Of a DNA stretch of 64,000 bases, positions 1 through 9,440 are shown in pieces; the stretch's first letter is position 1, and every line of letters starts with the position of its first letter. Made by a program: the position numbers and the translations under genes. Under the pieces are notes generated by a model. That model was given only the letters and a program-made list of their open reading frames with translations. It had not been told where the DNA came from and ran no database searches. The stretch spans positions 3,720,001-3,784,000 of the forward strand of contig NZ_CP010271.1 of NCBI RefSeq assembly GCF_001456355.1. The letters run 5' to 3'. Origin of the DNA: Mycobacteroides saopaulense (GTDB lineage: Bacteria > Actinomycetota > Actinomycetes > Mycobacteriales > Mycobacteriaceae).

Positions 1-600
1 CAGGAACAAGATGCTCGCCACCCCGGCGACCAGGAAAACACCCGATCCGAGGCTTACCACCGACACGTGGATGGGCAACCAGTACGACTGCAGCGCGGGC
101 ATCACCGGAGCGGCGTAGGTGTAGAGGTACCGGCCGGACACCGTGAGCAGGATGAGCACCGGGATCAGCACGAAAACCCAGAGCGCCCGGTCATACCGTT
201 TGCGCAGCACGACGGCCGCCGTCACCAGACCGCATGCGCAGGTGAGGTTGATGAACTCGTACATGTTGCCCCAGGGCACCCGCGTGGTGGCCACACCGCG
301 CAGCACGATGCACACCAGCAGCAATCCGATACCCAGATACACAAGGGCCAGCCCGGCTCCGCCGACCCGCTCACCGAGAGGACGCTTGCCCTGCGGCACC
401 ACCAGACCCGGCTGGTTCCTGTCGGCGGACACCACCTCACCGCCGGAGCTGACGAGCTCACGCTGGGCGGTCTTGTTGCTCTGCCGGTATGCCAGCTCGA
501 TGGCCAACAGCACCAGCGCACCGACCATCACCACGATCGCCGAGGTGAAGGCGTAATCGGAGAACCTGGCCAGATTCACATCGATATTGGTCGAATTCAT
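1..600 (-). CDS. ccsA: Cytochrome c biogenesis protein CcsA/CcsB (3' part outside window)
   Basis: Multi-pass membrane protein of system II cytochrome c maturation; with ResB it exports haem and ligates it to apocytochrome c outside the membrane. The first 200 codons are present; the C-terminus lies beyond position 1. Visible are hydrophobic helices near residues 17-35, 88-105, 118-135 and 140-155, a W-G-N-M-Y-E motif near 110-115, and a conserved S-Y-W-L-x-I-H-V stretch near residue 170 that in the family carries a haem-ligand histidine. The WWD haem-handling loop expected downstream is not in the window. The ATG at 600 overlaps the resB stop (ATGA), so the two are translationally coupled. 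The position is that of Rv0529. Confidence 0.9.
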   Translation of the reverse strand, partial: MNSTNIDVNLARFSDYAFTSAIVVMVGALVLLAIELAYRQSNKTAQRELVSSGGEVVSADRNQPGLVVPQGKRPLGERVGGAGLALVYLGIGLLLVCIVLRGVATTRVPWGNMYEFINLTCACGLVTAAVVLRKRYDRALWVFVLIPVLILLTVSGRYLYTYAAPVMPALQSYWLPIHVSVVSLGSGVFLVAGVASILFL

Positions 601-2204
601 TCGGCATCCTGATCTTTGTGGCCGTTGCCGGCCATTGCTGTGCCCAGCGGGGGTAGGCCCTCAAGGCAGCGGTCGCACAACCGCTCGAACTCATCGCCCC
701 AGCCGGAGCTGTCGGTACGCGCAAGCCCTCCGAGCTCCACGTTTACGGTACCCGCGGCCGCCCCCGGAGTCAGCCGCGCCCAAACCCGGCGGCGCTTGAT
801 GACGAGCGAGACCACCAGGCCCGCCATCATGGTCAGCGCGAAGACCAGCACCCACAGTTGGGCGGGGTCGCGCGACACCTGCAGATTCACGAAGTTGACC
901 GCACCGTCGAACCTCACGATGGTGCCGTCATTGAGCTTGACCGACTGCCCCGGCAACAGATTGGCGCGGGCCACCTGGTTGAGCCGTTTCTGTTCGATCA
1001 TGCGGGGATCGAGCTCGAAGATCGATTGCGCGCGACCCGAGTCCAGTCCGGTGTCGCCGCGATAGATGTTGATCGCCACGGCGGGCTTGCGCATTTCCGG
1101 GAAACTGGAGGAGAGCAGGGTGCCGTGCAGCTGTTCGGTGGGAGCGAACAGCCCCTGGATGGCAATCTGATTCTTGCGGCGCACGTTGGGATCCGGGTAG
1201 GTACCGGCCGGAGGATCGATGCGCACCGCACCCGAAGACAACAGTGTGGTGGGGTCGTCGGGCCGCCATTGAATCGTCTCGCTGCGTTTGCGCCCGTCCG
1301 GGAAGGTCACCGTGAAGGTGGGCGCATAGCCGTAACCGAGCAGGTACACGCGGTTGCCGTTGACGCGCAGCGGGTGATTCATGGCCAGACGATCGGGCCG
1401 CCACACATTGTTCTGTAGGTCGTCGCCGGCCTGGTACTCGATGTTCGATTCGAATGAATGCGCCTGCCCCGAAGCAAGATACGTGGCCTTGAAGTCCTTG
1501 ACCTTGACGCAGATCGGATCCAGGTCGGTGCCGTCGACGGTGTTACCTGCCCGGAACGAGTCGAAGGCCGCGGGCGACGAGGAGCAGAATCCGGGACCGT
1601 TGTTGGCGATGACGATGACATTGCCCTCATAGCCGAACAGCTTGCCGACCGCAAAGGCCACCAACAGACCCACCAGCGACAGGTGGAAGACCAGATTTCC
1701 GAACTCGCGCAGGTAGCCCTTCTCCGCGGAAATCTCGGTGGCGTCGCCGTTCTGACGGGTGGTGCTGCGCCAGTGCCGGAGCCGATGGGCAATGGCCCCG
1801 GCCAGCTCCTCCTGATCCGCGGCGACGGTTCGGTCGGCGTGTTTAGGCAGCCGCCCCAGGTTCCGAGGCACCGGAACCGGCTGCGCGCGAAGAGCCTTGG
1901 CGTGTTCGACGGTTCTGGGGATGATGCATCCCACCAGCGAGACGAACAACAGCACGTAGATCGCCGTGAACCAGAAACTGGAGAACACGTCGAAGGCCTG
2001 CACACGATCCAGCCATGGGCCGATGGTCGAGTGTTCCGCCAGATATTCGTCGACCTTGGCCTGGTTGAGCGCGCGCTGCGGCAGCATCGCCCCGGGTACG
2101 GCGCCGAGGGCGAGTAGCACCAGCAGCGCCAGCGCGGTGCCCATGGACGTCAGGCCGCGCCAGGTGTTGCGCGAGAACGAAAAGAGACGCGTGGCGATTT
2201 TCAC
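597..2204 (-). CDS. resB: Cytochrome c biogenesis protein ResB
   Basis: Partner of CcsA in the system II haem export and ligation complex. The 535-aa product has helices near residues 20-40, 75-95 and 165-185, a large extracytoplasmic domain from about 195 to 450, and a last helix near 450-470, which is the ResB topology. The C-terminal 65 residues are cytoplasmic and variable. The start is a GTG at 2204 that overlaps the ccdA stop codon by one base (TAGTG). The gene is third of four in a leftward run of thioredoxin-like protein, ccdA, resB and ccsA, equivalent to Rv0526-Rv0529. Length and context are normal for mycobacteria. Confidence 0.93.
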   Translation of the reverse strand: MKIATRLFSFSRNTWRGLTSMGTALALLVLLALGAVPGAMLPQRALNQAKVDEYLAEHSTIGPWLDRVQAFDVFSSFWFTAIYVLLFVSLVGCIIPRTVEHAKALRAQPVPVPRNLGRLPKHADRTVAADQEELAGAIAHRLRHWRSTTRQNGDATEISAEKGYLREFGNLVFHLSLVGLLVAFAVGKLFGYEGNVIVIANNGPGFCSSSPAAFDSFRAGNTVDGTDLDPICVKVKDFKATYLASGQAHSFESNIEYQAGDDLQNNVWRPDRLAMNHPLRVNGNRVYLLGYGYAPTFTVTFPDGRKRSETIQWRPDDPTTLLSSGAVRIDPPAGTYPDPNVRRKNQIAIQGLFAPTEQLHGTLLSSSFPEMRKPAVAINIYRGDTGLDSGRAQSIFELDPRMIEQKRLNQVARANLLPGQSVKLNDGTIVRFDGAVNFVNLQVSRDPAQLWVLVFALTMMAGLVVSLVIKRRRVWARLTPGAAAGTVNVELGGLARTDSSGWGDEFERLCDRCLEGLPPLGTAMAGNGHKDQDAE

Positions 2205-2983
2205 TAGATGGGCAACCTTGCGTCCGAAACAAACGAATCACGCACCCAGGACACGAAATCGGCCCACACACCGGTAATCAGCGCGACGCCGACCGCCAGC
2301 AGCGCGATACCGCCGATGATCTGAATGGTCCGAGTGTGCCGGCGCAGCCAGTCCATTCCGCGCACCGCACGGGCCGAACCGAAGGCCAACAGCAGGAACG
2401 GGATTCCCAGCCCGAGGCAGTAGGCGATCACCAGCGTGATCCCCCGGGCCACGTCGGCGCCCTCGGTGGCCGACGCGACGGCCACCACGCCGGTCAGGGT
2501 CGGCCCCAGGCAGGGGGTCCACCCGAGCGCGAAGACCGCACCCAGCAGCGGAGCGCCGGCCACCGTGGAGATGCGGCGCGGCGTGAACCGAATATCCCGC
2601 TGCAGGGCCGGCACCAGGCCGATGAACACCAGACCCATCGCGATCGTGATCACTCCCCCGATGCGTTGCAGCAGTATCTGATTCGTGATCAGCGTGGTCG
2701 TCATGCCCATCACCGCGACGGTGCCCAGCAGGAACACCGCGGTGAACCCGGCGACGAACAGCAAGGCCGACCCGGCGACCCGCAGCCGCGCGGCACGGGC
2801 ACTATCCCGGTCGTCGGCGCCCACCACCGCGGCCAGGTACGACAGATACCCGGGCACCAGCGGAATCACGCACGGCGACGCGAACGACACCAGTCCGGCC
2901 AGCGCGCAGGCACCCAACGCCAGCAGCAGCGGTCCGCTGGTCGCCGCGTCCTGGAAGGCGGAGCCGGCGTCGGCGAGAATCAC
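2204..2983 (-). CDS. ccdA: CcdA/DsbD-family thiol-disulfide transporter
   Basis: Six-helix membrane protein that passes reducing equivalents from cytoplasmic thioredoxin to the outside, keeping the CxxCH motifs of apocytochrome c reduced. The 259-aa product has the two diagnostic cysteine motifs, [12 protein letters not shown] near the N-terminus and T-P-C-L-G-P-T in the fourth helix. The open frame continues upstream to 3334, but that part overlaps the thioredoxin-like gene. I chose the GTG at 2983 because it overlaps the upstream stop (GTGA) and places the first helix correctly. Equivalent to Rv0527. Confidence 0.92.
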   Translation of the reverse strand: MILADAGSAFQDAATSGPLLLALGACALAGLVSFASPCVIPLVPGYLSYLAAVVGADDRDSARAARLRVAGSALLFVAGFTAVFLLGTVAVMGMTTTLITNQILLQRIGGVITIAMGLVFIGLVPALQRDIRFTPRRISTVAGAPLLGAVFALGWTPCLGPTLTGVVAVASATEGADVARGITLVIAYCLGLGIPFLLLAFGSARAVRGMDWLRRHTRTIQIIGGIALLAVGVALITGVWADFVSWVRDSFVSDARLPI

Positions 2984-3579
2984 TTCGCATCTCCCGCAGG
3001 CTCTTTCGCGATCCGCTCGACGACGGGCTGCAGGTCTTGGGTAAGCAGCTCGCGCAGGAACACCGCCGCCACCCGGTGCTTGCGGTCCAGCACCAGGGTC
3101 GCGGGGATGGCGCCGGTGGGGAATTTCTTGCCGAACGCGATGAGCGTGCGCATCGGCGGGTCGTAGATGGATGGGTACGGCACCTTGCGGTCGGTCACGA
3201 AGTCCTGCGCCTTGGTGATCTCGTTGTCCCGAACGTTGATACCCAGGAACTCCACCCCTTGGGCATGAGTCGCCTTGTAGACGTCCTCCAGCGCGGAGAA
3301 CTCCGAGCGACAGGGACCGCACCACTGCCCCCACACGTTGATGACGACGACCTTGCCGGCGAAGTCGCCCAACGACAGCGTCTTCGACGGGTCCAGCAGA
3401 CTGGGCCCCTCGATGGGCCCGGGTGTCTGCCGCGCCTCGGGCGGGTCGTAGAAGATATCGGTCTTGCCCCCGGGCGAGACGAATTGGAACTGACCGCCGC
3501 GCGCCACGGCGTCATCACCGGTGGAACACCCGGTGATGAGCAGTAACAGCGCGGCCAGCGCCGCGACCACACCTCGCAC
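2980..3579 (-). CDS. Thioredoxin-like lipoprotein of cytochrome c maturation (ResA/TlpA type)
   Basis: Membrane-anchored extracytoplasmic thiol-disulfide oxidoreductase that would receive electrons from CcdA and reduce apocytochrome c. The 199-aa product starts with a short basic stretch, a hydrophobic core and a lipobox ending in L-I-T-G-C at residue 18. The redoxin domain follows with the active site W-G-Q-W-C-G-P-C near residues 83-90 and a cis-proline region near F-P-T-G-A-I-P-A. Start is GTG at 3579. The stop overlaps ccdA by four bases, and the histidine phosphatase gene ends only three bases upstream, so all are probably cotranscribed. Corresponds to Rv0526. Confidence 0.92.
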   Translation of the reverse strand: MRGVVAALAALLLLITGCSTGDDAVARGGQFQFVSPGGKTDIFYDPPEARQTPGPIEGPSLLDPSKTLSLGDFAGKVVVINVWGQWCGPCRSEFSALEDVYKATHAQGVEFLGINVRDNEITKAQDFVTDRKVPYPSIYDPPMRTLIAFGKKFPTGAIPATLVLDRKHRVAAVFLRELLTQDLQPVVERIAKEPAGDAK

Positions 3580-3582
3580 TCG

Positions 3583-4185
3583 TTACCCCGCCGGTTCCGA
3601 GTACACGACGTCGACCAACCGCTTCCCGTCGAACACCAGCGAGGTCAACGAGGCGACATTGCACTGGCGCTTGCGCGGGTCGTGCCACAGTCGATTGCCC
3701 TGCAGATGCTGGCGAGCAGTCCACACCGGCAGCTGATGGCTCACGCATACCACCTCAGACCCCTCGGCACGCTCCCGGGCCCGCTCTATCGCCGCGGTCA
3801 TTCGAGATGCGATGTCGCGGTAGGGCTCTCCCCAGGATGGCGTGAACGGGTCGCGCAGCTTCCACCAATTGCGGGGGTCGCGCAACGCCCCGTCACCCAC
3901 CGACACCTTCATGCCCTCAAAGGAGTTCCCGGCCTCGATGAGGTCCTCGTCGGTGACGATGGCCAGTCCGTGGGCTTCGGCGATGGGCGTCGCGGTCTGC
4001 TGAGCTCGCAACAGGGGCGAGGCGACCACCGTGGTGATCTGGTTGCCCCGCAGCGATTCCGCCACCTTCGCGGCCTGCGCCTGCCCCTTGTCCGACAACC
4101 GGAAATTGGGCAGCCGGCCGTACAGGATGCCTTCGGGGTTGAATACCTCGCCATGGCGCATCAAATGAACGATGGTGCGACTCAT
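3583..4185 (-). CDS. Histidine phosphatase (phosphoglycerate mutase-like)
   Basis: Member of the histidine phosphatase superfamily; the substrate cannot be read from sequence. The 200-aa protein has the catalytic R-H-G-E motif at residues 10-13, which carries the phosphorylated histidine, a second S-P-L-L-R-A-Q-Q-T-A segment, and a late V-S-H-Q motif with the second catalytic histidine. It lies between hemL (9-base gap) and the thioredoxin-like gene (3-base gap), the order of Rv0524-Rv0525-Rv0526, so it is probably cotranscribed with haem and cytochrome c genes. A true glycolytic mutase would be longer, so a small-molecule phosphatase is more likely. Confidence 0.88.
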   Translation of the reverse strand: MSRTIVHLMRHGEVFNPEGILYGRLPNFRLSDKGQAQAAKVAESLRGNQITTVVASPLLRAQQTATPIAEAHGLAIVTDEDLIEAGNSFEGMKVSVGDGALRDPRNWWKLRDPFTPSWGEPYRDIASRMTAAIERARERAEGSEVVCVSHQLPVWTARQHLQGNRLWHDPRKRQCNVASLTSLVFDGKRLVDVVYSEPAG

Positions 4186-4194
4186 CGAAATTCC

Positions 4195-5532
4195 TTACCT
4201 CTCCTCGACAGAGGCCGCGGCACGGGCAGCGGCGGGCAAAGCGTCGGCAATACGGTCGAACGCCTCGTCATCGAGGGCGGTGGAAACAAACCAGGTCTCG
4301 AACGCGCTCGCCGGCGGGTATACCCCGCGGCTGAGTAGTGCATGGAAGAACGCGGGATAGCGCCACGTTTCGGTGGCCTTGGCGCCCTGGAAGTCCTGTA
4401 CCGGCTCGGCGCCGAAGAAGATGCTGAACATGTTGCCCGCGCGGCCGATCTGGTGTGCCACGCCCTCGGCATCCAGAGATGCGGTGATCAGCGCAATGAG
4501 TGCGTCGGCGTTACGATCAAGCGTCTCATAGGCTTTGGCGTCCGCGGCACGCAGTGAGGCCAGCCCTGCGGCGACCGCGATCGGGTTACCGGACAGTGTG
4601 CCCGCCTGGTACACGGGGCCCAGCGGGGCCAGTCGATCCATGATGTCGGCGCGGCCGCCGAACGCGGCGGCGGGCATGCCGCCGCTCATCACCTTGCCGA
4701 AGGTGACCAGATCGCCGGCCACCCCGTCGATGCCGAACCAACCCGAGCGACTGAGCCGGAAACCGGTCATGACCTCGTCCATGATCAGCAGTGCGCCATG
4801 GTTTTCGGTGATGCGCCGCAGCCCGGCATTGAAATCCGGAGCCGGCGCCACAGTGCCCATGTTGCCAGCGGCGGCCTCGGTGATGACGGCCGCGATCTCA
4901 TCGCCTTGTTCGGCGAAGATGCGGGCCACCGCGCCGATGTCGTTGTACGGCAAGACAATGGTGTCGGCGGCCGAGGCACCGGTGACACCGGGCGAGGACG
5001 GCAGGCCGAACGTGACCACACCCGACCCGGCGTCGGCCAGCAGGGCATCCACATGTCCGTGGTAGCAACCGGCGAACTTGACGATCTTGGGTCGGCCGGT
5101 GAATCCGCGGGCTAGGCGCACCGCGCTCATGGTGGCCTCGGTGCCGGAATTGACCAGACGCACCTTCTGGACCGGCTGCACTCGGTCCACGATCTCGCAC
5201 GCGAGATCGATCTCGCCCTCGACGGGGGCACCGTACGAAAGCCCGTCCTTGGCGGCGCGCTGCACAGCCTCCACCACCGCGGGATGAGCGTGGCCGAGGA
5301 TCAGTGGCCCCCAGGAGCAGACCAGGTCCACATACCTGTTGTCGTCGACGTCGGTGAGCCAGCATCCGGCGCCGGATTTGATGAATCGCGGGACGCCACC
5401 CACCGCGGCGAAGGCACGCACCGGCGAGTTCACTCCTCCTGGGATGACGACTGAGGCGTCGGCGAACAGACGTGCGGAGTTGGGCGTCACGTCGGGCAGC
5501 GATGAGCCGCTTGCGCGAAGAGCATCAGACAC
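4195..5532 (-). CDS. hemL: Glutamate-1-semialdehyde 2,1-aminomutase
   Basis: PLP enzyme that converts glutamate-1-semialdehyde to 5-aminolevulinate, the second step of the C5 tetrapyrrole route begun by HemA, which is also in this window. The 445-aa product has G-G-V-N-S-P near residue 32, N-S-G-T-E-A-T near 128, the cofactor aspartate in M-D-E-V near 252 and the Schiff-base lysine K280 in T-F-G-K-V-M-S-G-G. The open frame extends to 5916, but family alignment favours the GTG at 5532. It is the first gene of the leftward hemL, phosphatase, thioredoxin, ccdA, resB, ccsA series, which joins haem supply to cytochrome c assembly. Confidence 0.95.
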   Translation of the reverse strand: MSDALRASGSSLPDVTPNSARLFADASVVIPGGVNSPVRAFAAVGGVPRFIKSGAGCWLTDVDDNRYVDLVCSWGPLILGHAHPAVVEAVQRAAKDGLSYGAPVEGEIDLACEIVDRVQPVQKVRLVNSGTEATMSAVRLARGFTGRPKIVKFAGCYHGHVDALLADAGSGVVTFGLPSSPGVTGASAADTIVLPYNDIGAVARIFAEQGDEIAAVITEAAAGNMGTVAPAPDFNAGLRRITENHGALLIMDEVMTGFRLSRSGWFGIDGVAGDLVTFGKVMSGGMPAAAFGGRADIMDRLAPLGPVYQAGTLSGNPIAVAAGLASLRAADAKAYETLDRNADALIALITASLDAEGVAHQIGRAGNMFSIFFGAEPVQDFQGAKATETWRYPAFFHALLSRGVYPPASAFETWFVSTALDDEAFDRIADALPAAARAAASVEER

Positions 5533-5584
5533 GGCATCCAGTGTCTCAGCTGGCGCCAAATCGTCCACTACAGGGTGTAGTGGA

Positions 5585-5974
5585 TCAGGCAGGTCTGAGC
5601 GCGAAGGTGGGGTGATCGGCGTCGTCGGGGAGCTGGGCGAAGTAGCCGTCGACCACCTTCCCCGCCTTGGGTTTGTAGGCGGCGATGATCGGGGCGCGGT
5701 CGGCCACCGGAATCTCGGTGGCTGTGTATGCCGTGGTAGCGCCCTTGACGGTGAGCGTGACCTGCGGGTTGGCCCTGATGTTCTTGACCCATTGACTCTC
5801 GCCGCGGGTCGACACCAGGTACTTGATGCCGTCGACATCCACCGTGGCCACCGGGATCTGCTGCGGCTCCCCACTGACCCGCTTGGTGATCGTGAGCGTC
5901 TCGCCGATATTGGCAACCATCGCCACCTTGTTGAAGACGTTTTTCACGAACCACGGGGGCTTGAGGTATGCCAT
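5585..5974 (-). CDS. Deazaflavin (F420)-type nitroreductase/DUF385 family protein
   Basis: A 129-aa split-barrel protein of the DUF385/Ddn family, whose mycobacterial members bind F420 or related flavins and reduce quinones or nitro compounds. Recognised by length, the N-terminal helix with L-K-P-P-W-F-V, a central V-D-V-D-G-x-K-Y-L-V-S strand pair, then [13 protein letters not shown], the usual family signature, and an A-P-I-I-A-A-Y segment. It is divergent from a second family member starting 21 bases away, so the two share a very short promoter region. The substrate is unknown. Confidence 0.82.
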   Translation of the reverse strand: MAYLKPPWFVKNVFNKVAMVANIGETLTITKRVSGEPQQIPVATVDVDGIKYLVSTRGESQWVKNIRANPQVTLTVKGATTAYTATEIPVADRAPIIAAYKPKAGKVVDGYFAQLPDDADHPTFALRPA

Positions 5975-5995
5975 GGATCACAGTTTGATGGTGGT

Positions 5996-6367
5996 ATGCA
6001 ACTGCCGCAATCGCTAGCGCGCTTCAACCGGTACGTCACCAACCCCGTCCAGCGCTTATGGGCCGGCTGGGCCCCGAGCTTCGCGATCATCGAGCACAAG
6101 GGCCGCAAGTCCGGCAAGGAGTTCCGGACACCGGTCACGGCTTTCAAGACGCCCGACGGCGTGGCCATCTTGCTCACCTACGGCCCCGACCGGGACTGGC
6201 TCAAGAACCTGCAGGCTGCCGGAGGTGGGAAGGTGGTGCGCGGGGGCAAGACGCACGACGTGATCAACCCGCGGGTGGTCAGCCGCGACGAGGCCGCGGC
6301 GCTGGTGAAAAGCCGCGCCTTCGGACGTCTGCCGTTCGAGCAGGCCGTGCTGCTGACCTATTCCTAG
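5996..6367 (+). CDS. Deazaflavin-dependent oxidoreductase, DUF385/nitroreductase family
   Basis: A 123-aa protein of the same split-barrel family as its divergent neighbour but a different branch. The core reads H-K-G-R-K-S-G-K-E-F-R-T-P-V, then a strand with I-L-L-T-Y-G, then D-W-L-K-N-L-Q-A-A-G-G. The basic R-K-S-G motif is typical of members that hold F420 phosphate. The ATG at 5996 is the first good start in frame, and upstream codons run into the divergent promoter. Proposed role is F420H2-dependent reduction of an unknown substrate. The next gene (M13 peptidase) converges on it 29 bases downstream. Confidence 0.82.
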   Translation: MQLPQSLARFNRYVTNPVQRLWAGWAPSFAIIEHKGRKSGKEFRTPVTAFKTPDGVAILLTYGPDRDWLKNLQAAGGGKVVRGGKTHDVINPRVVSRDEAAALVKSRAFGRLPFEQAVLLTYS

Positions 6368-6396
6368 TCCCCTAATTCCGCGAGCAGTGAGCGCGC

Positions 6397-8472
6397 TTAC
6401 CAGATCTTCACGAACTTGTCCGGCGGGTTCACCATGGGATCACCTGCCAGGCAACCAAATTCGGCGGCAAAGGGTGCGACGTTGGGCACCACACCGTTGA
6501 TTCGCAGCGCCGGCGGGGAGTGCGGATCGCTGGCCAACTGCGTGATCGCGGCCTCGGGACGCTGCTTGTCACGCCAGATCCGGGCATAGTTCAGGAAGAA
6601 CCGCTGCTTGTCGTTGAACCCGACGATGCCGCTCACCTTGTCCGCATCGCTCTTCTTGGCCAGCTCTGCGACCAGCGCGTCATAGGCGGTGTTGACGCCC
6701 CCGAGATCGGCGATGTTCTCGCCCAGGGTGAGCTTGCCGTCGACATGCAGCTCGGGGTGACCGGGAATGGGCGCGTAGGCGTTGAACTGCTCCACCAGCC
6801 GGTTGGCGCGCTTCTCGAATTCCTCACGGTCGTTCGGGGTCCACCAATTGACCCGGTTGCCCTCCCCGTCGAACTGGCTGCCCTCGTCATCGAAGGCGTG
6901 CGTGAACTCGTGCCCGATCACCGCACCGATGCCACCGTAGTTGAACGCCGGATCCCCCTTGGGGTCATAGAACGGTGCCTGCAGGATCGCCGCGGGAATG
7001 GTGATGCTGTTTTCCGTCGGGTCGTATTGAGCGTTGACCGTCTGTGGCGTCATCCCCCACAGCGACCGGTCGGTGGGATGCCCGATCTTGGCCATCTCGA
7101 AGTCGTGGTTGAACTTCAGTGCCGCCGCGCGGTCGGTGTAGAAGTTGTCGCCCGTCAGCTTCAGTTTCGAAAAGTCCCGATTCTTGTCGGGGAAGCCCAC
7201 CTTGAGGATCAGCTTGTCCCACTTGCCCTTTGCGGCAAGTTTGGTCTGCGGACTCATCCAGTCGACAGCCTCGATGCGCTTGCGCAGCGCCTCTTTCACG
7301 TTGCCCACCATCTCGGTGGCGGAGCGCTTGGCGCGATCACTGAACATTCGGTCGACGTACAGCTGCCCCAGTGCCGGACCTATCAGTTCGTTGACGCTCT
7401 CCAGTCCTTGCTCCCAGCGCTGCTTCTGGGCGGTCGTCCCGGTGAGCGCCGAGTTGTACTTGAAGGCGTTGTCGCGGAAGGCCTTCGACAACGCCTCGGC
7501 CGACCTGTGCACGGCATGGAAGGTCAGATACGACTTCCAGGTGTCCAGGTCGGTAGTGGTCAGCAACCGATCGAATGTCGTGAAAAACTCGGTCTCGGCC
7601 AGCGAGAATGACCGGGCCTGCGGAGCCCCCAGCGCCTTCAGATAGGCGCCCCACTCGAAGTGCGGAGTCACCGCGTCGGCCTGCGCCACGGTGACCAGCT
7701 TGTACTGGTTGGCCGGATCGCGCCGCTGCACCGGGCTCAATGTCGCTGCAGCCAAGGCTGTTTCGAGTGCAGCCACCTGCTCCGCGCGGGCCTTGGCCAC
7801 CGCTTGGTCGGCGCCGATCAAGCCGAACGTCGACGCGATGTAGGTGCGGTAGGCGTCGAACACCGCCGCGTACTTCGGATCGGTGTAGTAGTCCTTGGCA
7901 GGCATACCCAGTGCGTCGGCCCTGGCATAGCCGATCTGTTCGGTGGCGTTCGCATAGTCGGCCCCGGCCTCGAACCCGAACACCAGATGCTGTCCGGTGG
8001 CGCTGTCGGTGGCCAGGAATGCGACCAGTTCCTCGGGCGTGGTGATCTGATCGATCGCCGCGAGCGTGGGGCGGATCGGGTCGTATCCGGCCGCGTCCAG
8101 TTTCGCGTCATCGGTGGCGGCGCGGTAGAGCAGACCCACCTGGTAGTTGACCGACTCATGATCGGCGGTGCCCAGCCCGGAGACCGCGCCCTCGACAATC
8201 TCGCGCTGAACATTGCGCGACTCGTCGGAAAGCATGTCGAAGCTGCCGTAGCTGGACTTGTCCGCGGGGATGGTGGCCTGCTCGACCCACTTGGCGTTCA
8301 CGAACCCGTTGAGATCGGTGCACGCGGCAAAACGCATGCTCAGCTGGGCATTATCGAAGGTTGGGATCGGCGCGTTGGACGCTACGGGGGCGGTGGGCCG
8401 ATTCTGGGTGCACCCGGAAACAGACATGGCCAACACCAGCGCCGCCACACCGGCGGATCGACTCACACGCAT
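6397..8472 (-). CDS. M13-family (neprilysin-like) zinc metallopeptidase lipoprotein
   Basis: Secreted zinc endopeptidase of the PepO/neprilysin family, expected to cut short peptides at the cell surface. The 691-aa form begins with a signal peptide and lipobox ending S-V-S-G-C, then the long N-terminal M13 domain. The catalytic core has zinc motif H-E-F-T-H at residues 521-525 and E-N-I-A-D-L-G-G downstream, which supplies the third zinc ligand. A longer start at 8514 is possible, but 8472 puts the basic residues directly before the hydrophobic core. M. tuberculosis Zmp1 is related but lacks a lipobox, so this is better treated as a paralogue. Confidence 0.93.
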   Translation of the reverse strand: MRVSRSAGVAALVLAMSVSGCTQNRPTAPVASNAPIPTFDNAQLSMRFAACTDLNGFVNAKWVEQATIPADKSSYGSFDMLSDESRNVQREIVEGAVSGLGTADHESVNYQVGLLYRAATDDAKLDAAGYDPIRPTLAAIDQITTPEELVAFLATDSATGQHLVFGFEAGADYANATEQIGYARADALGMPAKDYYTDPKYAAVFDAYRTYIASTFGLIGADQAVAKARAEQVAALETALAAATLSPVQRRDPANQYKLVTVAQADAVTPHFEWGAYLKALGAPQARSFSLAETEFFTTFDRLLTTTDLDTWKSYLTFHAVHRSAEALSKAFRDNAFKYNSALTGTTAQKQRWEQGLESVNELIGPALGQLYVDRMFSDRAKRSATEMVGNVKEALRKRIEAVDWMSPQTKLAAKGKWDKLILKVGFPDKNRDFSKLKLTGDNFYTDRAAALKFNHDFEMAKIGHPTDRSLWGMTPQTVNAQYDPTENSITIPAAILQAPFYDPKGDPAFNYGGIGAVIGHEFTHAFDDEGSQFDGEGNRVNWWTPNDREEFEKRANRLVEQFNAYAPIPGHPELHVDGKLTLGENIADLGGVNTAYDALVAELAKKSDADKVSGIVGFNDKQRFFLNYARIWRDKQRPEAAITQLASDPHSPPALRINGVVPNVAPFAAEFGCLAGDPMVNPPDKFVKIW

Positions 8473-8579
8473 GCCCACCATTTTGCCCATCTGAACCGCC
8501 ACGTCGAGCCTCACGCTGTGGCGGGTTTCACTGAGAGCAGGAATTGGTTCGACTGGCTAACGGTCGTACGCTGGCACGA

Positions 8580-9359
8580 GTGCCGGTGCAGGAGATGTTT
8601 CTCATCGCGCTTGCCGCGTTCGGCGCCGGCGCGATCAACGTGGTCGCCGGATCGGGCACCCTCATCACCTTCCCCACCCTCATCGCATTCGGCTATCCAC
8701 CCGTGGTCGCCACCATGTCCAACGCCATCGGACTGACCGTCGGCAGCATGACCGGCGTGTGGGGCTATCGCCGCGAGCTGTCCGGACAATGGTCCCGGCT
8801 CAAGTGGCAGATACCCGCGGTGCTGGTCGGCGCGCTCATCGGATCGTTCCTGCTGCTGCATCTCCCCGAGAAGACGTTCGTCACCATCGTGCCGGTGCTG
8901 TTGATCCTCGCGCTGGTACTCGTGGTGGTCGGCCCGAAGATCCAGGCGTGGGCACGCCGGCGCTCCGAGGCCCAGGGCCTGGACGCCGACCACGTTCCGC
9001 CGGGCCGCATGGCCGCACTCACCGGAGGCAACTTCCTCGTCGGGATCTACGGCGGGTACTTCACTGCCGCCCAAGGCATCATGCAGATCGCGGTGATGGG
9101 CGCACTGCTGCCCGAGTCCATGCAGCGGATGAACGCGGCCAAGAACGTACTGGCCATGATCACCAATATCGTTGCCGCCCTCGCCTATACGATCGTCGCG
9201 TTCGACCGGGTGAGCTGGGCCGCGGCCGGGATCATCGCGGTCGGCTCGTTCGCCGGCGGGCTCGCCGGTGCGCGCTGGGGGCGCAGGCTGTCCCCCGGCG
9301 CGCTGCGTGCGGTGATCGTCGCTGTCGGCCTGATCGGCCTGTGGCGCCTGCTCTTCTAG
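8580..9359 (+). CDS. TSUP-family (TauE/SafE-like) membrane permease
   Basis: Predicted anion or sulfonate exporter of the TauE/SafE superfamily. The protein of about 259 aa has eight hydrophobic helices and the two-fold family pattern: an early A-G-A-I-N-V-V-A-G-S-G-T-L-I-T-F-P motif and a related G-G-N-F-L-V-G-I-Y-G-G-Y-F in the second half. Several starts are possible (TTG 8544, GTG 8580, GTG 8586); GTG 8580 leaves a short N-terminus before helix 1. The substrate is not evident. It is divergent from the M13 peptidase and convergent with the copper ATPase, with a palindromic repeat between the two convergent stops. Confidence 0.88.
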   Translation: MPVQEMFLIALAAFGAGAINVVAGSGTLITFPTLIAFGYPPVVATMSNAIGLTVGSMTGVWGYRRELSGQWSRLKWQIPAVLVGALIGSFLLLHLPEKTFVTIVPVLLILALVLVVVGPKIQAWARRRSEAQGLDADHVPPGRMAALTGGNFLVGIYGGYFTAAQGIMQIAVMGALLPESMQRMNAAKNVLAMITNIVAALAYTIVAFDRVSWAAAGIIAVGSFAGGLAGARWGRRLSPGALRAVIVAVGLIGLWRLLF

Positions 9360-9363
9360 ACGG

Positions 9364-9422
9364 CGACACGCCGTCTTATGGCGGCAACGTGCGATACGAA
9401 TCCGCCACAGCACGGCGTGTCG
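9364..9422. repeat. Nested palindromic intergenic repeat, copy 1
   Basis: A 59-base element with perfect 11-base outer arms (CGACACGCCGT at 9364-9374 and its complement at 9412-9422) and a perfect inner stem TGGCGG/CCGCCA at 9379-9384 and 9402-9407. A second copy of the same length lies at 26342-26400; 51 of 59 bases agree and the 16-base core CAACGTGCGATACGAA is identical. It sits between two convergent genes, 18 bases past the stop of the copper ATPase, so it could act as a bidirectional terminator or be a small dispersed REP/MITE-like unit. Confidence 0.75.
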
Positions 9423-9440
9423 ACGCGACGGGGCGGCAGG

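Noticed and set aside
8511..9413. 300-codon leftward open frame
   Set aside because: Antisense to the TSUP permease, which has clear membrane helices and family motifs.
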